Positions 55,692 through 64,000 of a stretch of 64,000 nt of DNA are shown one piece after another. This DNA is from Agrostemma githago (Eukaryota > Streptophyta > Magnoliopsida > Caryophyllales > Caryophyllaceae). The notes under the pieces were generated by a model. It was not told the origin of the DNA. It saw nothing but the letters and a program-made list of their open reading frames with translations, and did no database searches. Positions within the stretch are counted from its first letter, which is position 1; each line of letters opens with the position of its first letter. Where the stretch lies: the NCBI GenBank assembly GCA_958450325.1, contig OY288247.1:15490429-15554428 (forward strand). Reading direction: 5' to 3'. A program made the position numbers and the translations under genes.

Positions 55692-58561
55692 TAAATAGTT
55701 TCTTCAATGTCACCATTGAGAAACGCTGTCTTAACATCCATTTGATGTAGCTCAAGATCAAAATATGCCACAATTGCCATTATAATCCTGAAGGAGTCAT
55801 TCGATGAAACTGGCGAAAAGGTCTCCTTATAATCAATGCCTTCCTTTTGAGTGTAGCCCTTGGCAACGAGACGTGCCTTATACCTTGTTACATTACCATT
55901 TGAATCCCTTTTGGTCTTAAATAACCATTTGCAACCAATGGGTTTCTTTCCTTCCGGTAATGGAACGAGGTCCCAGACGTCATTGTCTGTCATGGACTTT
56001 ATTTCCTCATTCATGGCATCAATCCATTTTTGAGAATTAGGACCTTCAATGGCATGACGAACGGTGATTGGATCACCATCCACCACTCCATTATCTAACT
56101 CTTTATCCGAGAGAAGTGCCATAAGGTTTTCTGTTACTACATCATTATCCTCACTTTCCAAAAGGAAGTTAGTAATGTAGTCATCTGGAATTGCACTTCT
56201 CTTTTCTCTAATGGATCTCCTTAAGGGCAATTCTTCTTGAGGTGGTCGAGGTTGCTCCTTAGGATTCTGAATTTCAGGATCAACTTGAATTTCTGGAGTT
56301 GTTTCCTGAACTGTATCAAAATTAATAAACTGGTCCTGAGTGATCGGGGTAGGGATAATGATATTTTCTTCTTCAAAGATGAAATCTTTGATCTTATCTT
56401 CCCCTTCAAACTCAACATCCTCAAGAAACCGGGCATTCCCCGTCTCAAAAATTACTTTAGTAGTGGGATCATAAAACTTGTACCCTTTAGATCTTTCAGG
56501 GTATCCTACAAAATAACAACTAACAGTTCTAGAGTCTAGTTTTCCTTCATGTGGCCTATAAGGCCTTGCCTTAGCTGGACAACCCCGAATGTGAAGATGC
56601 CTTATACTGGGTTTCTTACCAGTCCATAGTTCATAAGGGGTTTTAGAAGCTGCCTTAGTTGGTACTCTGTTTAGGATGTAGGTTGCAGTCTTAATTGCCT
56701 CTCCCCAGAGTGATTCTGGTAAAGATGTATGACTAATCATACTTCTCACCATGTCTTTTAAGGTCCTGTTTCGTCTCTCAGCGACACCATTCATTTGTGG
56801 AGTACCTGGCATGGTGTACTGAGGGACGATACCACACTCATCTAGGAATCTGGCAAATGGTCCTGGACGTTGTTCACCGGATCCATCATTTCTGCCATAA
56901 TATTCGCCACCACGGTCAGATCTGACTTTCTTTATTGTTTTGCCTAGTTGATTTTCAACTTCAGCCTTAAATGATTTGAACACGTCCAATGATTGATATT
57001 TCTCATGAATCAGATATAGGTAGCCATATCGAGAGTAATCGTCTATGAACGTTATAAAGTATTATTGACCATTCCAAGATGTCGTAGGGAATGGACCACA
57101 AATGTCCGTATGAATAAGTTCTAAGACATCTGAAGCTCTCTCAGCACCTAATCTCCTTTTGTCTGTTTGTTTCCCTTTGATACAATTAATGCATACATTA
57201 AAGTCCGAAAAATCAAGGGAATTGAGAATTCCATCAGTCACGAGTCTTTCAATTCTTTGTTTAGAGATATGCCCTAAACGTTTATGCCATAGTGATGATG
57301 AATTTTCATTTATCAATTTTCTTTTAGTACCACTGTAGCTCACATGCAAAGTTTCAATTCATAGAGACTTGCGTTTCTAGCAAGTATAGGTTATCATATC
57401 CAGATAAAGAACCAGAACCAACCAATTTTGAATTATGAAAAAGACTAAATTTATTGTTTCCAAAAGAACAAAGATAACCAAACTTGTCCAAAGCAGAAAC
57501 TGAAACCAAATTCCATCTAAATGACGGTACAACAAAAGTCTCTTTCAAATCCAAATAACTTCCAGTCTTTAATAATAACCTAAATGTCCCTATATCCTTA
57601 ACTTCAACTGCCTTGCCATCCCCTACATAGATGTATCTTTCAGCATCAACCGGATTTCGGCAATTCCGGCAACCCTACATGGACACACTTATGTGAGTAG
57701 TAGCACCGGAGTCTATCCACCAAGTGTGTTTAGGTACCGAAGTTAAATTGACCTCAGAACAGACAAAAGAAAGAAACATACCCTTTTTCACACGCCAACC
57801 GTGATACCCTATGCATTGTTTCTTCTTATGACCTGGCTTTCCACAAAAGAAGCATCCTGAGTCCTTATTACCTGAATTCTCAGGTTCCTTAGTTTCCGTA
57901 TTCTGCTTCTTTTGTGGTCGCGCAACTGCAACGTTCTTACCCTTCTTCCTTTTCTTACCATCCTTAGAGGATGAAGCCAAATGAGCACTTTCTGTCTTTT
58001 CTTTCTTAATTCTCTTTTCCTCTTGAACACAATGAGAAATGAGCTCATTCAGAGTCCACTTCTCCTTTTGACAGTTATAACTAACGTTAAACTGACTAAA
58101 ACTTTTAGGAAGAGAGATCAAAACTAGATGCACTAATAAGTCCTCAGACAAATCCAACTTCAGTGCCTTCAGTTTTGAAGAAATATGAGACATTTCCATA
58201 ATGTACTCCCTTATGTTGCCTGGACTTTTATACTTCACTGAAACAAGACTCGTTAACAGAGTACTTGTCTCAGCCTTTTCGTTTTTCGCAAAATGCTTTT
58301 CAAGTTCAACGAGGAACTTCTTGGCATTATCCTCTTCGGACATAGTGCCCCTGAATGATTCTGGAATTGCACGTTTCATGATCATTAGACTCATGCGATT
58401 TGAGCGCTCCCATTTCTCCATGTCCCTCTTATCATTAGAGAAAGTGGAGTCCGTAATCTCAGTGGGGCGCTCTTTTCCCGAAGAGCAAGGTCTAGATCCA
58501 TGCAACCTAGAACGATCATAACGTTCTCTTTTCAATACTTAAAATTAGTTCCGTCAAGCAT
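55692..58561 (-). pseudogene. Copia gag, protease, integrase and reverse transcriptase N-terminal half
   Basis: Minus strand, N to C: gag (UBN2-like, SNRMSLMIMKRAIPESFRG), zinc knuckle CFFCGKPGHKKKQC (about 57830-57870), protease WWIDSGATTH (about 57685-57720), GAG-pre-integrase (LWHKRLGHISKQRI, about 57265-57310), integrase core (DICGPFP, SDRGGEYYG, NGVAERRNRTLKDM) and reverse transcriptase start (KWLFKTKRDSNGNVTRYKARLVAKGYTQ is the region near 55860-55935). Defects: TGA at 58532-58534, TAG at 57675, a frameshift near 57355 and TAA at 57062-57064. The frame resumes at 40053 beyond the nested Tat. It is not functional. Confidence 0.88.
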
Positions 58562-59638
58562 TGGATTTGCATTGATGTTAGCAGATACCGTATTAGCAGA
58601 AGCATTCACTGTAAAGAACAAAAAAAATACAAACATGCCCACAATAAATTCCATATTTAACTTTAAATAATCAGATTAAGTATTGTAAATAAATCTCATC
58701 ATAACAAGACACCTAGCACAACATTAATTTTTCGTCTTTGGACTTAAAATTAACTTGTAAGTGGTCATCTTGGTATAGTAATCAAATATTAACAATAAAC
58801 TCCTGTCAAATACTAAGACTTCCTTTGGGCCGACTTAATATTCACATGAAAACCGTATAATCGTTACATATTTATTACCACAAGCATGATTAAATTTCAG
58901 CCAAATAATAGCATTCCTTTGGGCCGACCATTACCCGCATAAAAATTAATCAGACACAAGTCTTGATATTTTAAAGCGTTCAATTTACACAAAAGAGGTT
59001 ACTTTGGGCCTTTGGCAACTTATTGTTTCAATTAAACGATCTAAAATACTAGACGCCTTATAAACTAAATAGCTAATTATATGAATCTGAAAATTTAATA
59101 TCCGAATTATAATTCTTTAATCCATGCATAATAAATAGAACACAATAAAAAATTATACATGTGAACATCGTAAACTCGCGATAATAAATTATGGCAGGGC
59201 TAAAGAATATTCCATATATATAGTGCGTAATAAACAGAGAATATGACCATCATTCCAAAATAAGAAAAAATACGTAATAAACCATACACCAAAATCTGAC
59301 TATTCCAAAAACAACATTCATCAACAAAATATGTCAAACAAAAACAATCTCAGTGACGAGGAATAATGAGAAATAAAATAATGATGATGTAAGCGATGAC
59401 TTAAGCATAATAAAAAAAATCCAATCTCAGACAGAACGAAGAAGGGTGCGGCAAAAAATACGTGATATCATCATTACATCATCAATGAATTAAAATCAAT
59501 TCACAATTATGCAATTGTTCCGTAGCGTAAACAAATCAGATCAGAATGAATAAAAGTCTAAGGATGATGATTACGCAAAAACGAAATCTACGAGAAAACC
59601 GAACAATATTTCTGACCCAAAAAATTCAATATGAAGAC
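58562..59638 (-). other. Copia 5' leader
   Basis: About 1.08 kb of AT-rich sequence between the primer site and gag, with repeated tttgggcc motifs near 58820, 58918 and 59003. The gag frame stays open a little upstream of the 58561 ATG. No other gene is visible. Confidence 0.6.
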
Positions 59639-59651
59639 GGCTCTGATACCA
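59639..59651 (-). other. Copia primer binding site, initiator-Met tRNA
   Basis: On the minus strand it reads TGGTATCAGAGCC, the standard plant copia site, two bases from the 5' LTR at 59654. Confidence 0.92.
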
Positions 59652-59653
59652 CT

Positions 59654-60135
59654 TGTAAGAATTAATCCGACTAAATACTGAAAACTTCATACTAAATTAA
59701 TTGGTATACTGAATTGCGGAAGCATACCTGATTCCATCGGTAAAGAGAGGTGGAACGAGAGTCTCTCGATTATGGCCTTCTAACAGTTACACTCTCCTAT
59801 TGGTTTCTCTCTACTGATGGGATGTATAAGAGTTTATGTTGGAGTGTGCTGTCAGGGACCATAACCCTGACTATATATATAAAGAGGGGCGTGGAAAACC
59901 TAATCACCCATATAAGTCGCTTTAGTTGATACGCCCATCATGCATCACTTAAAGCCCTAACGGGTCTCTACACTATTATTATATCTGGCCCATACTTTAT
60001 AAGACGTAAATAAGCCCGTGTTATTATTATTATGACGGATCACATATTTGGGCTCAACTTAAATGACAGCTAATAAATACAGTAGGGCCTAATAATATTG
60101 TCAGCATATATTGTATTAGACCCATAATTTTTACA
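59654..60135 (-). mobile_element. Copia 5' LTR
   Basis: 482 bp, homologous over its whole length to 37962-38443 and followed by the duplication ttaat. About twelve substitutions and several small indels separate the two LTRs. Confidence 0.95.
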
Positions 60136-60140
60136 TTAAT

Positions 60141-61329
60141 CACCAAAACAAAATACATATATGAAAATAGGGAAAGTGATTGAATATAGTAATTTAACAA
60201 ACAAAGTATAGAGTTTGTATAAATTAAAAAAAGTGAAAATAAATATTCAATGATTTTCACGGGATTAAAAAACTAGGTCCCATTTGTTGAAAGAACGTGC
60301 ATAAATCCATGTTTAGTGATACTTTTACAAAAAAAATATTAAGGTTATAATAAATAAAAGACATATCGGTGAAATCGAGTTTCAAAAAAATATATAAAAT
60401 AAAATAAAAGACATATCATTGAAATTGGTCGATGTATAAGTTCGGTAGTTTAGTGACATTGTTGAATTGGTGAGATTGATGTGTATAATAATTAGTGGCG
60501 GTCTACAATTTTGGACCCAATAATTGGAATTGAAACTAAATTCAAAACGTTTATTATCCGTTAGGTATGCAAAAATCGATTGACACATATTTTCGAACCA
60601 ACATATACAATGAATGAAAGACTTGGTCATGATTATCAAGAATCCGTGCACAAAATTTTGGAATTGATAAACCTGTGAATTTCACGGGTCACATACCTAG
60701 TTTTATTTTTAGTAATTCTAATTCCAAAAGCTTAAAATGCATATTATTATCGGAGTTAATCTTCGCAGTACGCATTTTACTCAACGCAGTACTTTTTACC
60801 CATGTTTTTCCAATACATGCCCTTCATCATAAAACAAACCTAATTTTATTTTTCTCACCCTCTCTACCCTAACCCTAGAAATCTTCCTATTTTTTTTCAA
60901 TTATCATCGATTACCTTCAAATCTAACTATACATTCATTCAATTTATCAAATTTAATAGATTATGGATATAATTTTGATTGAAGAACATGTATTAACCAT
61001 TAATTATCATTAACTACGGAAATTAGGATTTTTTGTTTCAAAGTTAAAATAAATTAAATATGAGATTTAATTAAATTAGGTTTTTTTTGTTTCAAAGTTC
61101 AAATTAAATATGAAATTTTATGGTTTGACATTATTTTTTCTCCTCCCTTTTTCCCCCTTACGTTCTACATTGGTTTTTTGGGGGGTTGTTTAGATGTACT
61201 GCATCAAATTGAAAAAAAAAATTGTGTCAAAGTTCAAAAAAACATATGTATTCCATGACAAAAGAAACGTATTGCGTTAATAAAGTCAAATGCATCAAAG
61301 ACTAAAATAAATTTACGGAAGTTTCCCAT
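60141..61329. other. AT-rich non-coding sequence with a Helitron-like end
   Basis: No gene is supported. This is the continuation of the DNA that flanked the LINE before the copia inserted. At 60672-60700 an imperfect hairpin (cctgtgaa/ttcacggg) is followed eight bases later by CTAG and then T, as at Helitron 3' ends. A similar hairpin plus CTAG lies at 60233-60276 but is followed by G. The rest is AT-rich with T and A runs. Confidence 0.4.
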
Positions 61330-62134
61330 GGTACCCTCGAACTATGTCACATTACACATGGTACCCCTACTTTAAGTTTGTTCACATGGTAACCTTGAGT
61401 TTTAAAGTTTAGTTCCCGATTTGCCCTTACCCAAATTTCTGTCATGACGCCGTTAAATTATGACCAAAATTAATTACATTACTCAACAACTACTTTCTTC
61501 AAAAGGAGAGGGGTTCCCATGGTACCTCTAAATTTTCACAGTTGTTCCTATGGTACCCTTAAGTTTTCATAGTTGTTCCCATGGTACCCTTAAGTTTTCA
61601 TATTTGTTCTCATGGTAAGAAAAGCAACGACTCATTGAACCAAAACAACGACTAGTTTACTGAACTAGCCGTTACACAGGTGCTTATAAATTCACTTCCC
61701 TTTCTATTTTGGCAGAATAAGATCAAACAATCCACACTTACTCACTCAACCTTTTCATCTCCTTCTTCACTTGTACAAAAAAATGGCTAGTTCAGTAAAC
61801 TAGTCGTTGTTTTGCTTCAATGAGTCGTTGCTTTTCTTTCAGGGGTACCATGAGAACAACTATGAAAACTTAAGGGTACCATGGGAACAACTATGAAAAC
61901 TTAAGGGTACCATAGGAACAACTGTGAAAATTTAGGGGTACCATGGGAACCCCTTTCCTTTTGAAGAAAGTAGTTGTTGAGTAATGTAATTAATTTTGGT
62001 CATAATTTAACGGCGTCATGACAGAAATTTGGGTAAGGTCAAAATGGGAACTAAACTACAAAACTCAAGGTTACCATGGGAACAAACTTAAAAGCAGGGG
62101 TACCATGTGAAATGTGACATAGTTCGAGGGTACC
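61330..62134. mobile_element. Foldback element with long inverted arms
   Basis: The left arm (61330-61670, 341 bp) and right arm (61785-62134, 350 bp) are near-perfect inverted copies around a 114-bp centre (61671-61784). Each arm has direct repeats of about 32 bp based on cccatggtacccttaagtttt (three copies). The right arm has about nine extra bases. No transposase is present. Its outer right end is replaced by a Tat-family LTR. It is a foldback or long-TIR MITE-like element; the family is unknown to me. Confidence 0.85.
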
Positions 62135-62522
62135 TATAGACACCCACATTTGGCCGCTAGGTGTCTATAGCGGTTTCCAGAAAACACACGATGATGATCG
62201 GACGCAAACGTGTTTCTACGCACTTGGATATGGGCTCGGAACCATTAGTTTCTGGCTTGGACTCTTTACGGAGTACAAATCTCACAAAACCGACCTCAAA
62301 TTCAGGCCCAGTGGGTCGTTTCCAATCAAATAAGACTAATTTGGGTCAAAACCGACACCAGAAATAAAACCGACTTTTAGCGACTGGGTCAAACCCCGAT
62401 CAAAGCCATTTCCGAGACACAAAAATAGGCATTCAAATGTCAAAAGTCCAACCCAAGTACAAGATCCACAAAATGCCTAACGCGAGGTCCAAAAAAACCG
62501 GACCTCTCGTTCCAGCTGACCC

Positions 62523-62624
62523 ACTCGATCGAGTGTCAGCCCACTCGATCGAGTGGGCCCTCAAACAGGCCCGACTGCGTTGCTTTGGGTCACTTGACCG
62601 AGTCAGCAGGTTACTCGGTCGAGT
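62523..62624. promoter_or_regulatory. Two promoter-proximal palindrome pairs, plus-strand LTR
   Basis: Palindromes start at 62523, 62543, 62592 (one mismatch, ACTTGACCGAGT) and 62613. Steps within pairs are 20 and 21 bp. The last one ends 28 bp before the TATA box, the same placement as in the autonomous Tat LTR. Confidence 0.75.
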
Positions 62625-62652
62625 AGCCCTAAACGGGGAGGGGGAGCTTCGC

Positions 62653-62662
62653 CTATATATAC
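62653..62662 (+). promoter_or_regulatory. Plus-strand Tat LTR TATA box
   Basis: CTATATATAC, about 520 bp from the LTR start, the same offset as in the 40059 and 53072 LTRs. Confidence 0.65.
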
Positions 62663-63677
62663 ACCCCTTTTGCATGCAATTGACACAACTTTTACACATC
62701 CCTTTTCATCATCTTTACAACCCTAATCAACCCTAATTACTCCTCTCCAACCTTAAACCCTAGCAACTTACAAACCCTAAACCACCATAACTTAACCTAC
62801 GTAAACCTCGATACTCCCGTGCTAAAGCCACAACTAACGAGTTATATCCGAGACTAAGAAACATGTAGGTTGAGGGTGCAAAATCCCGTTCTTCTCTCTT
62901 CTCCTTTTCTTCCTCGCGTCGTCCGTCCTGTTCGTCCGTCGTCGTCATTTTTTATTTTTATTTTGTTATTCTATCGTCGCTTCTATAATATCGATAATAA
63001 TTACAAATATAAGACATTAAAATACTTGCGGATTCATGTCGAGCGTGAATGATGACGGGATAAGGAAATCCGAGTATACAAGGGTGAATCACCCGACGTT
63101 GCCGGTCGCTTATCCCGACACCCCGAACGCTTGATTGTTGAAGCGAGTCAACATCAACAATAACGTTTTTTGTTTCGTCGCGTCGTCGGGCACGTTTTAT
63201 TATCGCATTGTCATTATCGTCTTCATTCATCGCATACAACAAAACTATTTTCAAATCAATTTTTTTTTAATTAGGTCAAAACCCGCTGATGCGGATCCGA
63301 CATCACGCAATCCGCAAGGATTTTTTACGATGTTGGGATGCGGAGGGAATCAAATCAAGTCCTTTTTAATTCAAGTAATCGTAAGCGTCTTTCTTTAGAT
63401 TCGATACCAATTCAATAATTGGATGTCGTATCTAAACGATTTAGTCAACTAATTCAACTAATACGATTTTTGTTGATGCTAAAATAGTTGTCACCTAATT
63501 CAATAGAATTAATTACGACACTATAAACGCGGAGATAATCTATATCGTTTTGGTTTAATTTAAATCGACTCACAAAATCTTTCTTTAAAACTTCACTCCA
63601 AATATTCGGTATTGGTCCTATAATCAAACACCGGGTACAACGAGTATCGAAAGTCGAGATCGAGAACAGCCCGCCAC

Positions 63678-63747
63678 GCGAGTCGCATGTGTCTCATGCG
63701 AGTCGCGTGGCTGCATGCACGAGTCGCGCCCCTCTTGCGCGGGTCGC
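63678..63747. repeat. GCGAGTCGC quartet with 20-21 bp spacing
   Basis: Near-identical 9-mers start at 63678 (gcgagtcgc), 63698 (gcgagtcgc), 63719 (acgagtcgc) and 63739 (gcgggtcgc), steps 20, 21 and 20. This lies 1543-1612 bp from the LTR start, overlapping the position of the palindrome quartets in the autonomous LTR (1490-1815). Confidence 0.85.
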
Positions 63748-64000
63748 GCGGTTCCCTGGAAACCGTGACACAAAATAAATTATTTCGTCTTAATTCAATT
63801 AACAACAATTCTTCCGACATCTTCTTTTTAAGGCACGCTCAAAATATTCGATACCGATCTTATAATCGAGTATAGAATATAGCGAGTATCGAGAGATTCA
63901 GGTCGAGTATAAATCCCGTTGTATTTCTACGCGACCTAGCGAATCGTTGATTTTCAAACACGAAAGCAACTTTCGAAAACAAAATCAAAACAAACCTTGA

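Larger units (their letters stand above)
37962..60135 (-). mobile_element. Full-length but decayed Ty1/copia element, split by a Tat element
   Basis: Two 482-bp LTRs (37962-38443 and 59654-60135) flanked by the 5-bp duplication ttaat (37957-37961 and 60136-60140). After removing the nested Tat (40059-55686 and one acata) the element is about 6.5 kb. Gene order on the minus strand is gag, protease, integrase, reverse transcriptase, RNase H, which is the copia order. The LTRs differ by about a dozen substitutions plus several small indels, making it much older than the Tat inside it. Confidence 0.95.
62135..64000 (+). mobile_element. Tat-family LTR on the plus strand, truncated by the window end
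   Basis: It starts tatagacaccc (TG changed to TA compared with tgtagacaccc) and matches the reverse complement of the other Tat LTRs, for example gatgatgatcggacgc at about 62200 and aggttgagggtg at about 62868. The TATA box is at 62653-62662. Palindrome pairs are just upstream of it and a GCGAGTCGC module is at 63678-63747. At 2.6 kb the LTR would end near 64700, outside the window. It is diverged from the autonomous LTR, so it is a different subfamily. Confidence 0.8.

Noticed and set aside
60233..60276. Hairpin followed by CTAG as a second Helitron end
   Set aside because: The base after CTAG is G, not the T expected at a Helitron junction, and the spacing to the hairpin is longer.

Overview
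This window is plant nuclear DNA, and essentially all of it is transposable elements nested inside one another. I found no host gene, rRNA, tRNA or CRISPR array. The evidence for a plant is the combination of Athila- and Tat-type Ty3/gypsy elements, Ty1/copia elements primed by initiator-Met tRNA, an En/Spm-type CACTA transposon, an L1-type LINE and a plant-mobile-domain (PMD) gene. The long-LTR Tat elements resemble the Retand/Ogre group. A caryophyllalean dicot is my guess, at low confidence.

Left block (1-23199). Positions 1-911 are the 3' end of a plus-strand copia element with its LTR. It abuts a minus-strand, gag-only Athila derivative (912-23199). The 5' LTR of that derivative is split at 3733/21486 by a minus-strand non-autonomous Tat element. 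The inserted element is unusual: it has three LTRs and two near-identical 5.0-kb internal regions (LTR-INT-LTR-INT-LTR, 3734-21480), and a single 5-bp duplication (caagc) flanks the whole array.

Middle block (23200-60140). A 5'-truncated LINE on the minus strand (23704-37938) is split by a 10.6-kb CACTA element (23937-34513, duplication gtg). The CACTA carries an intact tnpD-type transposase and a broken second gene ending in a Ulp1-like protease. Next to the LINE 5' end sits a decayed minus-strand copia element (37962-60135, duplication ttaat, two 482-bp LTRs). It is interrupted by a very young 15.6-kb Tat element (40059-55686, duplication acata, two 2615-bp LTRs that differ at only a handful of sites). 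The Tat element has one uninterrupted 2127-codon gag-pol on the minus strand and, tail-to-tail on the opposite strand, a two-exon PMD gene with its own TATA box and poly(A) signal.

Right block (60141-64000). This is AT-rich non-coding DNA with a Helitron-like end, then a foldback element with about 345-bp inverted arms (61330-62134). Its outer end is cut by a plus-strand Tat-family LTR (62135 to the window end).

The most interesting signal is a helically phased set of 12-bp palindromes (ACTCGRYCGAGT) in the Tat LTRs. They come in pairs whose starts are 21 bp apart, and also as quartets spaced 21-20-21. Pairs lie just upstream of the TATA box in two different Tat LTRs. Quartets lie further downstream in the LTR, and three more pairs fill the intron of the antisense PMD gene. 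At the equivalent position of related LTRs a different motif (GCGAGTCGC) is repeated with the same 20-21 bp spacing. The motif changes while the phasing is kept, which suggests a modular protein-binding or structural array rather than coding sequence.
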